Positions 33,818 to 42,091 of a DNA stretch of 60,453 nucleotides are shown in pieces. How positions within the stretch are numbered: position 1 is the stretch's first letter; the number at the start of each line of letters is the position of its first letter. The DNA comes from a bacterium. GTDB taxonomy: Bacteria > Verrucomicrobiota > Kiritimatiellia > RFP12 > UBA1067. The notes under the pieces were generated by a model. The model saw nothing but the letters and a program-made list of their open reading frames with translations, did no database searches and had not been told where the DNA came from. The position numbers were made by a program, and so were the translations under genes. The stretch lies in assembly GCA_025360845.1 (NCBI GenBank), contig JANYBJ010000148.1, positions 1-60,453 of the forward strand. The letters are read 5' to 3'.

Positions 33818-34330
33818 TTACATGCTGAAGTTGATCAACGGCATGAACGGAACGCGACTGTCACGGATGATGTTGATCAGCCCGACCTGATAGCCGCTCA
33901 TCCCTTCCACGCGGTTGATGATGCCGACTTGGAGGCCTTTGGAGTAATCGGCGAGGTTCACCAGTCCAACCTGCAAGCCGGAGATGGTCTTCGCCTCGTT
34001 CCAGAGCCCCGTTTGAAGGCCGAACATCTCGCCATCCCCGGTCGAGTTGTAACCCAGCGAAATCTGCCAGCCCTGCAGCGTGTCTTTCACATCGTTGCGC
34101 AGCAGGTTGATCTGGATGCCGTTGTAATACTGGGAGCGGCCGATGAAACCGAGGTCCATGCCTGTGACCTGCTCGCACTGGCCGGAAAAGAGGTTGAGCC
34201 GCAAGCCGACCACATCGATGTCTGACGAGTCGTTGAAAGAAAACCATACCGGCCAACGGACTTTTTCAGCAGCGCTGGCGCCGAAAACGACCAAACCGGC
34301 CAAAACCAAACCGAACATCATTTTTTTCAT
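33818..34330 (-). CDS. Exported surface-repeat protein (paralogue of 56054-56668)
   Basis: 170 residues with a signal peptide (MFGLVLAGLVVFGASAAE). The body is made of about ten repeats of the type GxQxGLxN: IGRSQYYNGIQINLL, GLQTGLWNEA, GLQVGLVNLA, GLQVGIINRV and YQVGLINIIRDS. This pattern is known from LA_2272-like surface-repeat families of unknown function, and should form a beta-solenoid or beta-sheet. The final stretch VPFMPLINFSM corresponds to the end of the second member in this window (VAPGMVLLNWHF). It has its own terminator. Confidence 0.75.
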   Translation of the reverse strand: MKKMMFGLVLAGLVVFGASAAEKVRWPVWFSFNDSSDIDVVGLRLNLFSGQCEQVTGMDLGFIGRSQYYNGIQINLLRNDVKDTLQGWQISLGYNSTGDGEMFGLQTGLWNEAKTISGLQVGLVNLADYSKGLQVGIINRVEGMSGYQVGLINIIRDSRVPFMPLINFSM

Positions 34331-34462
34331 CATACCCCTCGTCTCGATTTTGAAATGGTTTCTGTGCCCTGCCGAACGCAGGTTCCAGACCGTGATTAGC
34401 TTGTACTATACCGAATTCCACGCCGCAGCGCAAACACGAGAATGCGCTTTTTTTAAAAAAGT

Positions 34463-35116
34463 TTACTTGGGCGGCGGAGCAGACTTCGTGTCCATCCTGA
34501 CTGAGATGACCGCGTTTGAGAAAACGATCGCGTCCGGCAAAAAGTACACCCGCCATTCGGAGTGGTCAAGCTTGCGGAACTCCAAATCCAAACCGAGCGG
34601 GTCACTGCGCTTGATGGCGTCCAGACCCAGAAGATGGTGGGGTGGCGCGATGGTCAGGGCTGCCACCTCGCGCCGGCGGTCGACGGCGAACCACTCGTAA
34701 CGGTCGGCCAGCTTCTTGGGCAAACGGATGTAATAGCGCGTCGGCATCGCGAGCGGGCGCAAGAGCTGGGCGTCGTTGAAGGTCTGCCCTTGGAACTGAT
34801 ACGAGACGTAGGGAAAATCCGTCCGGGTCAGCGGCGGCTTGTACCAGATGACGGCGGCGACGCTGAGCACCGCCAGCGCCAGCGAAACCTTGATCAGGTC
34901 AGGCAGGCAGCGCCGGAGGCGGCTCGCGGGGGGGGGTGTCGCGGCGGGAACCGGCTCCTTGACCTGTTCGGGCAGCTCTTGTCCTGGGCCCGGCGTTGCA
35001 GGGTCGGGCTCGGAGGCCGACGCCCGCGCGTCCGGAACGGCCTCGCTTTCAGAAAGGTTCTGTGCCGCGCCGGGAACCGCGGGACTCTTCTCCTGTTTTT
35101 TCTTATTTTTCCCCAT
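34463..35116 (-). CDS. Hypothetical membrane protein
   Basis: 217 residues: a Lys/Glu/Pro/Ala-rich cytoplasmic N-terminus (about 1-70), one membrane helix (LIKVSLALAVLSVAAVIWY, about 74-92) and a globular C-terminal domain outside. I do not recognise the domain. It contains YYIRLPKKLADRYEWFAVD and WRVYFLPDAIVF, suggesting beta strands. No promoter or partner is obvious. Confidence 0.6.
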   Translation of the reverse strand: MGKNKKKQEKSPAVPGAAQNLSESEAVPDARASASEPDPATPGPGQELPEQVKEPVPAATPPPASRLRRCLPDLIKVSLALAVLSVAAVIWYKPPLTRTDFPYVSYQFQGQTFNDAQLLRPLAMPTRYYIRLPKKLADRYEWFAVDRRREVAALTIAPPHHLLGLDAIKRSDPLGLDLEFRKLDHSEWRVYFLPDAIVFSNAVISVRMDTKSAPPPK

Positions 35117-35190
35117 GGATGTGACTATTTATAAACCGACGAGGCGATTGTGGAAAGCGAATTTTTAATTTTTTGCTCTTCCGGGAGCTG

Positions 35191-35236
35191 AAAAAAACAA
35201 AACTGCCCGATCGGGCGAACCGCCGTGATCGGGCAG
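35191..35236 (-). terminator. Terminator of the Gfo/Idh gene
   Basis: Minus strand: CTGCCCGATC pairs with GATCGGGCAG over a 14-nt loop, followed by TTTTGTTTTTTTC. It lies 30 bp after the gene stop. Confidence 0.9.
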
Positions 35237-35266
35237 GCACTGAGAAAGCCGAGGGAACCCCCTCGC

Positions 35267-36412
35267 TTACACGTTGGGCGAGATCCACTGTCCGCTGGCC
35301 GCCGAGGCGAGCACCGCGTCACAGACATACTGCGTGGCCAAGGCATCGCGGAAGGTGGGACCGACGGGCTTGCCCGTGGCCAAACCTTCCAGGAAATCGG
35401 CGATCTGGTGGACGAACGAGTGCTCGTATCCGATCGCCAGGCCCGGAACCCACCAGTGCTTCATGTAGGGCTGATCGCCATCACTGACATGGATGGAGCG
35501 CCAGCCACGCAGGATGCCCTCATCGCGGTGGTCGAAGTACTGCAGGCGGTGCAGGTCGTGCAGGTCCCAGCGGATCGAAGCCTTCTCGCCGTTGATCTCG
35601 AAGGTGAACAGGGCCTTGTGTCCGCGGGCGTAACGGGTCGATTCGAAGTTGCCCATCGAGCCGTTGCCGAAGCGGCAGAAGAAGGTGCAGGCATCGTCGA
35701 TGCCGACCGGCTCCATCTTGCCGCTCTCGACGCTCTTGCGCTCTTTGACAAAGGTCTCGGTCATGGCGTTGACGCCGGTGATCGGGCCGTTCTGCCAGAG
35801 GGCCAGGTCAATGCAATGGGCCAGAAGGTCGCCCGTGACGCCCGAGCCGGCCGCCTTGGCGTCCAGCCGCCAGGTCCCCATGCCGCCCTGGGGCACCTCG
35901 GTCGAGATGGTCCAGTCCTGCAGGAAGTTCGAGCGGTAGTGGAAAATCTTACCCAGGCGCCCCTGATCGATGAGCTGCTTGGCCATCGTCACCGCCGGAA
36001 TGCGGCGGTAGTTGAACGAGGCCAGATTGGGAACGCCGGCCGCCTCAACCGCCTCGACCATCGTCAGGGCCTGCGGCCCGTTGAGCGCGAGCGGTTTCTC
36101 GCAGATCACCATCTTGCCGGCTTTGGCGGCGGCGATGGCGATCTCGGCGTGGTAGTTGTTGGGCACGCAGACTTCGATGATGTCGATGTCCTTGCGCTCG
36201 ACAACCTTGCGCCAGTCGGTGGTGAAGGATTCGTAGCCCCAGCGGTCCGCGAACGCCTCGGCCTCGGCCTCGACCAGTCCGCAGACCGACTTCAAGACCG
36301 GCTTGTATTCCAGGTCAAAGAAGTTGCCGACCTTGCGGTAGGCGTTGGAGTGTGTCCGGGCCATAAACCCGTAACCGATCATGCCGACATTCAGTTCTTT
36401 TTTCGCTTTCAT
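35267..36412 (-). CDS. Gfo/Idh/MocA family oxidoreductase
   Basis: 381 residues. The N-terminal Rossmann fold has [17 protein letters not shown] (NAD(P)-binding Gly cluster). CEKPLALNG carries the conserved EKP lysine. [18 protein letters not shown] provides the catalytic Asp/His region of sugar dehydrogenases of this family, which act on inositol, hexoses or uronates. The gene is last in a run with the TIM-barrel protein upstream (69 bp gap), and its terminator closes the unit. The substrate is unknown, but the pairing is common in sugar or inositol catabolism. Confidence 0.92.
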   Translation of the reverse strand: MKAKKELNVGMIGYGFMARTHSNAYRKVGNFFDLEYKPVLKSVCGLVEAEAEAFADRWGYESFTTDWRKVVERKDIDIIEVCVPNNYHAEIAIAAAKAGKMVICEKPLALNGPQALTMVEAVEAAGVPNLASFNYRRIPAVTMAKQLIDQGRLGKIFHYRSNFLQDWTISTEVPQGGMGTWRLDAKAAGSGVTGDLLAHCIDLALWQNGPITGVNAMTETFVKERKSVESGKMEPVGIDDACTFFCRFGNGSMGNFESTRYARGHKALFTFEINGEKASIRWDLHDLHRLQYFDHRDEGILRGWRSIHVSDGDQPYMKHWWVPGLAIGYEHSFVHQIADFLEGLATGKPVGPTFRDALATQYVCDAVLASAASGQWISPNV

Positions 36413-36481
36413 AGAGATTCCTTTTTTCGAACGAATCGAGAGAATCGACGTGTCGAGCCCCTCGATTTATTCGAGTTTGTC

Positions 36482-37528
36482 TTATTCTTTCCAACCGTGG
36501 GCGTTGCGGACGTTGATCATCGCCGCCAGAATGGAGTTCCACGTTTCGGGTTTGAGCATGACCTCATTTGTGAACATGCAGCCGTCCCAGCAGAGGTGCC
36601 GGATCGCGCGTGTCGGCTTGCCGGCCTCGTCGCGCAGCCACTGGCCCGCAGCCCAGGTGATGTCCAGCTTGCCGTTCGGATCGCCCGGCAGGCAGTGGCG
36701 CCCGGTCTTGTCGTGCGAGCCCTGCCCTTTGACCGTGGCGTCGTTCTGCGCGACGTGGAAGTCGTTGGTCCAAGGCCGCAGCGAGGCGGCGAGTTTGATA
36801 TAAGCGGCTTGGAACACTTCGGTGTCGCTCCAGTCGAAGGCTTCGGGCACCAGACGGTCCTCCGGCGCGTTGTAGCCGAGCATGTAGAGCAGCGTGTGGG
36901 CCATATCGGACTGGAACCCGAGAGTCTTCGGACGCCCAACCCCTTCGAGCACCTGCAACATCGTGCGCCACGAGTGCATCCCGCCCCAGCAGATCTCGCC
37001 CTCGGCTGCGAGCCGCTCGCCGGACCCTTCCGCCACATCGCAGGCACGCGAGAACGTGTCGATGATGAGCTTAGTGTTGGCGGCCGGAGCCTTCGCCCAG
37101 TCGGCGACAGAGCCGGCGGAGTCGATGCGGATCACGCCGTCCGGACGGACGCCGAGGTCGCGCAGCTTCTTGCCGATGGCGCAGGCCTTGCGCACCTGCG
37201 TCACGAACTGGTCGCGCGCGGCCTGATCGCCGAAGGCCGTGCCGCCGCCGGCGGGCGGCCACACGGGGGCGACCAATGAGCCGGCCACGAGGTTGCGGCT
37301 TTTCAGCGTGTCAGCAAGCTTCTTCAGGTCCGCGTCCGTCGAGTCGATGTCGACATGCGGCGCGCAGAGGAAGAGGTCGATGCCGTCGAACGTCACGCCG
37401 CCCACTTCGGCGGCCGCGGTGAGGTCGATCATGGTCTGCAGGCCGATGAGCGGCTCCGGCGTGCCGGGGCCTTTGCCGACGACGCCCGGCCAGGCGGCGT
37501 TGTGCAGTTTCGGGTATGTGTTGGGCAT
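36482..37528 (-). CDS. Xylose-isomerase-like TIM barrel protein (sugar epimerase/isomerase)
   Basis: 348 residues. The sequence follows the AP-endonuclease 2 / sugar isomerase fold: VTFDGIDLFLCAPHVDIDS, GGMHSWRTMLQVL, GFQSDMAHTLLYMLG and TNDFHVAQNDATV, with His, Asp and Glu residues suitable for a divalent metal. The RBS CCAAGGAGG precedes the ATG at 37528. It precedes the Gfo/Idh gene, a pairing common in sugar-derivative catabolism. No epimerase subtype can be named. Confidence 0.83.
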   Translation of the reverse strand: MPNTYPKLHNAAWPGVVGKGPGTPEPLIGLQTMIDLTAAAEVGGVTFDGIDLFLCAPHVDIDSTDADLKKLADTLKSRNLVAGSLVAPVWPPAGGGTAFGDQAARDQFVTQVRKACAIGKKLRDLGVRPDGVIRIDSAGSVADWAKAPAANTKLIIDTFSRACDVAEGSGERLAAEGEICWGGMHSWRTMLQVLEGVGRPKTLGFQSDMAHTLLYMLGYNAPEDRLVPEAFDWSDTEVFQAAYIKLAASLRPWTNDFHVAQNDATVKGQGSHDKTGRHCLPGDPNGKLDITWAAGQWLRDEAGKPTRAIRHLCWDGCMFTNEVMLKPETWNSILAAMINVRNAHGWKE

Positions 37529-37581
37529 TTATTCCTCCTTGGGGTTGTGGTTGTGAGTGGGAAAGTTGTTAGCAGTGTCTC

Positions 37582-38298
37582 TACGGATCCTTCGCCGAAC
37601 TCAATGACGAACCGCTGGATCTCGGCGAGAATGGCGTTCTCCTGGTCTTTTTCGGAATAGGTGTCGGCAAGTCCGAGAAAGTCTAGAAAATACGGGTCGC
37701 GGAAGACCATGTCGGGCGTCATCTTCCCGGTCTTTTTCAACGAGGCGAGGTCGTTCTTGATGGTCCGTGCGGGCTTTTTGCTGATGGCTGTGCGTTCGTA
37801 CAGCAGGGCGTCAATACGCTCACGCAGGGTTCGGACGCTCCAGCGCTCAAGCTGGCATAGCTCAATATAGAAATCGCGCTTCAGCGGATCGCCCATTGGG
37901 ATTACGGCAAGGAGGTGTGTCCAACTCAATTGTCGTATCAGCGATACGACATTCTCTTGCTCGGGAAAGGCGCGCGCGAACTGCCTCATTCGTCTGACTT
38001 GCTTTTCTCCCCATCCGCGTCCGAATTCCTGAACCAGATGCGTGCACAGATCCCCGAGGACACGTTTTCCGTATTCCGCACGCTCATTGCCGAGGATTTC
38101 ACCGTTGATGCGCTTGCCGACGTTCCAGTACAAGAGGGAAAGGTCAGCGTTGACACCGGCGGCGACACGATGCCGGCAGGCCGTGATCAAGTCCCGAATA
38201 TCCGTCAGCAAGGGCATTTCGGCATGAGCAGAAACGGACTCTCTTGCGACAGCCGTTGCTCCCTGTTTTGCGCTCTTTTGCTTTTGGACTCGAGCCAT
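37582..38298 (-). pseudogene. DUF1016/YhcG-type protein, C-terminally truncated
   Basis: The frame runs from 38298 (MARVQKQK) with LLYWNVGKRINGEIL and SWTHLLAVIPMGDPLKRDFY, the N-terminal helical domain of YhcG proteins. DPYFLDFLGLADTYSEKD is the start of the PDDEXK nuclease domain. Homology breaks off at FVIEFGEG (about 37590); the catalytic acid cluster that follows in full-length proteins is missing. The frame then runs into the RBS of the TIM-barrel gene and ends at 37429 out of frame with it. It is probably a relic inserted between sugar genes. Confidence 0.65.
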
Positions 38299-38381
38299 AT
38301 CCTGCCTAGGACGCTCACACAAAGTCGCAACGTATTCCGGTGCAGACGCTGTGGCTTTGTGTGAGAGTGAATCGCCTATTG

Positions 38382-39635
38382 CTATTTGCCGATTTCAGGT
38401 GCGCCGGGGTTCACTTCGGGGCCGAAGTAGCGCAGCATCACCAGGGGCTCGGTTTTGGACGTGTTCTCGAACACCACGCCCTCGCGGGCCGCGGCGTCCA
38501 CGACGAAGACCTCGTCGTCGGTCAGGTCGTGGAAGCGGATCAGGTTGGGGCTGCTCAGGCGCTGGCCGTTGATGGCGCCCTTGCCCTGCACGGTGATCAG
38601 ACCGTAGGCGCCGCCGTCCTTGATGGTGCATTTCGCGCCGGGCAGGACGGTCAGCTCCTTGGCCGTGACGCACTGCCAGCCTTTGATGCGGCCGTAGCAG
38701 ATCCACTTGTCGAAGTAGCCTTCCTCCTCTGAACCGCCTGCCGGCACGGGCTCGAGGTAGTGGTTCGCGTGGAACTTCGGATCGGTGTTCTGCTTCCAGT
38801 CGAGCTGATCGACGAGGTAGTCGAGGTCCTGATGTTTCTCCGCGGGAACGTCCTTGACCAGCAGCGACCAGGGAACCTCGCGGCCTTCGACCAGGCTCTG
38901 GTACATGCCGAAGACGTCGGAGCCCCACTGCGGCTCGTAGGTGCAGAGCGAGCCCGGCGCGTGCAGCACGCAGGGAGGCACGAGCCAGCCGGTGCCGGGT
39001 TTGAGGCGGTAGGCCTGGGAGATGTCGAGGATGCCGTTGTCACCCTTGTTCCAGTTCTCGAGGCAGCGCCTGACCTGGGCCTTGGTCGTGCCGGGCACGA
39101 GGCCGAAGAAGGTGTAGGGGAAATTGTTGCCGACGTTGTTGTGCTGAACCGGGAAGTAGTAGGTCTCGGGCTTGCCTTCCTGTCCGATCAGCTTCGCCTG
39201 CGCGGCGCTCTGGTGCATGTGGTGGGGGATGGGCCCCATGTTGTCGAAGAACTTGCTGTAGACCGGCCAGCGGTGGTACTTGGACCAGATCTCCGCGCCG
39301 ACCGCCGTCGCGCCGAGTTCGGCGACCGCGTCGCGCAGCAGGAAGCGCTGGTTCTTGAAAACGATGTAGCTCAGGCCCTCGTCCGGCACGCGGCCCTCGT
39401 TGGCGGCCTCGGTGGTGGAGGCGAACCAGCGCTCGTCGATGCCGCCGCGGTTGAGCCCGTAGGCATAGAGGTCTTCCGGATGCAGCTTGAGGCGGCGTCC
39501 GGGGTGAAGGAAGGAACGAGGCACCCAGTTCGGCGCCAGACGTAACACGCCATTTCCCTGGTTGAGCGCCGCATCGGCCACACTCTTGACATTGGCGCTG
39601 ACGGTCTTAAGATCGGTTACAGATCGCATCTTCAT
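38382..39635 (-). CDS. Cupin protein, phosphomannose-isomerase-like
   Basis: 417 residues from the ATG at 39635 (AGGGG upstream); the frame opens 16 codons earlier. A double-cupin architecture is suggested: GPIPHHMHQS with the His-x-His and a later Gln/Glu/His metal set, GWLVPPCVLHAPGSLCTYEP as a second cupin strand pair, and KELTVLPGAKCTIKDGGAYG in the C-terminal cupin. The pattern resembles class I mannose-6-phosphate isomerases, which convert F6P and M6P, without a clear catalytic match. It is upstream of the TIM-barrel and Gfo/Idh genes on the same strand, interrupted by a YhcG remnant. Confidence 0.65.
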   Translation of the reverse strand: MKMRSVTDLKTVSANVKSVADAALNQGNGVLRLAPNWVPRSFLHPGRRLKLHPEDLYAYGLNRGGIDERWFASTTEAANEGRVPDEGLSYIVFKNQRFLLRDAVAELGATAVGAEIWSKYHRWPVYSKFFDNMGPIPHHMHQSAAQAKLIGQEGKPETYYFPVQHNNVGNNFPYTFFGLVPGTTKAQVRRCLENWNKGDNGILDISQAYRLKPGTGWLVPPCVLHAPGSLCTYEPQWGSDVFGMYQSLVEGREVPWSLLVKDVPAEKHQDLDYLVDQLDWKQNTDPKFHANHYLEPVPAGGSEEEGYFDKWICYGRIKGWQCVTAKELTVLPGAKCTIKDGGAYGLITVQGKGAINGQRLSSPNLIRFHDLTDDEVFVVDAAAREGVVFENTSKTEPLVMLRYFGPEVNPGAPEIGK

Positions 39636-39795
39636 AGCAAACGTTTCCCCTTTCGTTTGGAACCTTAAGGTTACGCCAGACACACCGGCGTTTTCATGTC
39701 CGGTATTCTAGCAGTTTAATCCCGCAGCAACAACCTTGATACACCTTTTTCCGAATATGTACACATTGTGCCCGTATACAGACGTTTTGGGCGAA

Positions 39796-39830
39796 TAAAA
39801 AAGGGCGTACGGTTTCCCGTGCGCCCTTTT
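39796..39830 (-). terminator. Hairpin terminator after the Cys-rich gene
   Basis: A 10-bp stem (39803-39812 with 39817-39826, GGGCGTACGG...CCGTGCGCCC), flanked by six A on the left and TTTT on the right. It can work on both strands; it ends the Cys-rich gene on the minus strand. Nearly the same stem recurs at 43984-44005. Bases 39636-39795 hold the cupin leader and nothing else that I can see. Confidence 0.8.
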
Positions 39831-39873
39831 CCGCTCGCCGCTCCATTATTCCTTCACGTGCGGCGGGCGTTCC

Positions 39874-40116
39874 TCACCGATAAATGCGGCGGGCCGTTGA
39901 CGCCTGGGCAGGCTTCTTGGCCGCGGCTTTCTTTGCGGCCGCGGCGGCGGTGTCGGTACAACAGGCCGCCTGCTTACAGGTACTGGCCGACATGGCGGTG
40001 GCGCAATTCGCTTGTCCCATCGGACAGGCGGAATTGGGACACGTTGCCGCCGAGGCGGCGCCTGCCGCTGCGCCAATCAGGGCGGTCGCAAGCAGGATGG
40101 TGTGGAAGGTCTTCAT
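39874..40116 (-). CDS. Small secreted cysteine-rich protein
   Basis: 80 residues with a signal peptide (LLATALIGAAAGAASAA). The mature part has six Cys: C-P-N-S-A-C-P-M-G-Q-A-N-C, then TCKQAACC, ending in a Lys/Ala-rich tail. This suggests metal binding or a redox buffer, not an enzyme. The RBS AGGAAAC precedes the ATG. Its promoter shares its -35 and downstream motif with the MauE-thioredoxin gene. I do not know a named family. Confidence 0.75.
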   Translation of the reverse strand: MKTFHTILLATALIGAAAGAASAATCPNSACPMGQANCATAMSASTCKQAACCTDTAAAAAKKAAAKKPAQASTARRIYR

Positions 40117-40180
40117 GTGGGTTTCCTTTTCTGCCTTTACTCGTCATCCGGTCCGTCAGACGCTTTGTAAAAACGCCGTA

Positions 40181-40209
40181 ACTATATAATATATATCCTA
40201 TAGAGTCAA
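40181..40209 (-). promoter_or_regulatory. Promoter of the Cys-rich gene, shared motif
   Basis: Minus strand: TTGACT (complement of 40204-40209), 17 bp, TATAGT (complement of 40181-40186). CTATAG follows the -35. Downstream, at a fixed distance, lies GTTTTTACAAAGCG (complement of 40161-40174). The same layout is found at 41821-41849. Confidence 0.75.
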
Positions 40210-40357
40210 TGGTGTTGCGAGTCGTATCAGCAATTCTAGATTTGGCGGGAAAATATAAGGATGCGCAGTTATAATGTTCAATTTTAGTGTTTTCTTATAC
40301 CGATGCATGCTGTAGAGTATATTGTCATCTAAATCAACTTGATAGGTGGGCAGACGC

Positions 40358-40795
40358 ATGAGAATCTCAACAAAGGGACACTACGGGCTGCGTTCGCTGA
40401 TCGACGTCGCCTTGAATCAGGCACAGGGGCCGGTCACGTTGAACGACATCGCGAAGCGGCAGTCCATTTCCGTCAAGTACCTGTGGCAGGTGCTCAACCC
40501 GCTCAAGACCTCGGGATTCCTGAAAGTGACGCGCGGTATAAATGGCGGCTACGTGCTGGCGCGGCAACCGGACAAGATCACCATGCTCGATGTGCTGACC
40601 GCCCTCGAGGGACCGATCTCCATACTGAAATGCCTCACCCAAGAGGAAGCCTGTCCCCGCGCCCGTTCCTGCGTCGCGCGCACGGTCTGGGCGGACGTGA
40701 ACCGGGTCGTCGAGAAAGCGTTGGCAGATACCACGCTGGCAAAATTGCTGCGTGAGTGTGCGCATTTGTCCGAAGTGACCAACTACACGATCTGA
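40358..40795 (+). CDS. Rrf2 family transcriptional regulator
   Basis: 145 residues, MRISTKGHYGLRSLIDVAL at the N-terminus. The winged helix is shown by LNDIAKRQSISVKYLWQVL and INGGYVLARQPDKITMLDVL. Cys92, Cys99 and Cys105 (ILKCLTQEEACPRARSC) match the three [Fe-S] ligands of IscR-type proteins (spaced x6/x5, where IscR has x5/x5), so it may sense Fe-S status, NO or thiol/metal stress. It lies between two minus-strand genes that share a promoter motif, and probably controls them. The start at 40358 follows AGGTGGG. Confidence 0.9.
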   Translation: MRISTKGHYGLRSLIDVALNQAQGPVTLNDIAKRQSISVKYLWQVLNPLKTSGFLKVTRGINGGYVLARQPDKITMLDVLTALEGPISILKCLTQEEACPRARSCVARTVWADVNRVVEKALADTTLAKLLRECAHLSEVTNYTI

Positions 40796-40839
40796 GCGGA
40801 ACGCTGACGTCATCGCAGGATCCCGCCGGTTTTTCGACG

Positions 40840-41781
40840 CTACTTCAAGTCGAGTGACCACCAAGGGCGCAGTTGCCGCGGGTCGAAGGCTTCTTTGTCC
40901 CAAAAGGCCCGGGCCTGTCCGTGCTGCAGCAGATAGAGCCGGGGCGGCCGTTCGCCGATGAAAGCGAAGAAGGTCTCTGGTTCGACGCAAAGGTAGGGGA
41001 ATTCGGCGCCGGTGTCGTTGAAGAAGGAGGGGACCTCGCTGGTCTCGCCCAAACAGAGCAGGTAGGTGGGAGGCAGGGCACCCTGGCCGTCGGCTTCTGC
41101 GAGGCTGGTGACCAACGCGCGACAATGATCGCAGTCGAGACTGACAAAGACCGCCAGACAAGTCCCCGCCGTGAGGTCGGCCGCCTGGCCGTCGCTGAAC
41201 TCACGGAACTCGGCAAACCGGCTCTTCTCGGTCGATGGGGTTTCAACAGACGGGTGGACGACGACCTGTCGCACGGGAAAGCCGAGCAAGACGATCAGCA
41301 GGCTGGCGGCCGTCAGGCCGGCGGGAACACGCCAGGACCCGGCCGGCCACCCCCTGGTTTTCCGGAAGAGGTAGAGAACAAGGCCGAGGAGCGCCAGATT
41401 CTTGAACAGGGACTCAAGCGGTGACATGCGGATCAGTTCGCCGAAGCAATGGCAGGACCCGGTGTCTTTCCGTACGAAGGCCAGATAGGCCAGGTAAATA
41501 CTGAAGAACGCCAGAAGTCCGAAGATGGCCGGCAGGGTGAAATGGCGAAACCGGCTCCGCTGAAAACAGGCCAGCCCGAGACACAGTTCCGCCGCCACGA
41601 GCAGGCGCACCGCATAAGCCGCCATCACGCGGGAGTGCAGCAGATTCTGCTGCACCACATACAACTCGACGGCGCCGAGCGAATACAGTTTCGCGACGGC
41701 CGAGACGATAAAGACCAACCCCAGGAGCCAGGCCGCCAGAGTGGCCCGTTGCTGAAAAACCCGTTGCAACAATGCGCTCAT
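40840..41781 (-). CDS. MauE-like membrane protein fused to a thioredoxin-like domain
   Basis: 313 residues from the ATG at 41781 (frame opens 28 codons earlier, in the promoter). Four to five membrane helices form the N-terminal MauE/DoxX-like part, with SCHCFGELIR after the third helix: a Cys-x-Cys-Phe-Gly motif typical of this family. The C-terminal, periplasmic part has FVSLDCDHCRALV, a CxxC thioredoxin site. The two redox centres suggest electron or disulfide transfer across the membrane, as in methylamine dehydrogenase maturation, but no mau genes are here. Confidence 0.82.
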   Translation of the reverse strand: MSALLQRVFQQRATLAAWLLGLVFIVSAVAKLYSLGAVELYVVQQNLLHSRVMAAYAVRLLVAAELCLGLACFQRSRFRHFTLPAIFGLLAFFSIYLAYLAFVRKDTGSCHCFGELIRMSPLESLFKNLALLGLVLYLFRKTRGWPAGSWRVPAGLTAASLLIVLLGFPVRQVVVHPSVETPSTEKSRFAEFREFSDGQAADLTAGTCLAVFVSLDCDHCRALVTSLAEADGQGALPPTYLLCLGETSEVPSFFNDTGAEFPYLCVEPETFFAFIGERPPRLYLLQHGQARAFWDKEAFDPRQLRPWWSLDLK

Positions 41782-41820
41782 TTCATACACCTTGGTTATG
41801 CGTTTTGTAAAAACTTGTGC

Positions 41821-41849
41821 AATGTAATATTTTTCGTCTATAGAGTCAA
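41821..41849 (-). promoter_or_regulatory. Promoter of the MauE-thioredoxin gene, shared motif
   Basis: Minus strand: TTGACT (complement of 41844-41849), 17 bp, TACATT (complement of 41821-41826), with CTATAG after the -35 and GTTTTTACAAAACG (complement of 41801-41814) at the same distance as in the promoter at 40181. Confidence 0.7.
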
Positions 41850-41996
41850 TAGTATAAAGTGACACGGCAGTTTAGCATGTATCGATTCACTTATATGGTT
41901 TCCCGATGCGCGTTCAGTTCAATACTTTTGCCCAACCACTTCTGTATTAAGCACATAAGAGTCAGTAACATGACAAAAAAGTAATGCGGATCGCTA

Positions 41997-42025
41997 TTGA
42001 CATCAAGCGCCACTATAGGCATACT
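41997..42025 (+). promoter_or_regulatory. Possible promoter of the thioredoxin/Ig gene
   Basis: TTGACA (41997-42002), 17 bp, CATACT (42020-42025), 66 bp before the ATG at 42092. CTATAG occurs in the spacer, as in the two other promoters of this island. The 310-bp gap (41782-42091) holds the two divergent promoters and no ORF that I accept. Confidence 0.5.
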
Positions 42026-42091
42026 GGACATTCAAAGGCGGCTTTAGCGTTCGGCCTGTTAAGCAAGGCTGCCGAAACTGGAGGTACACAC

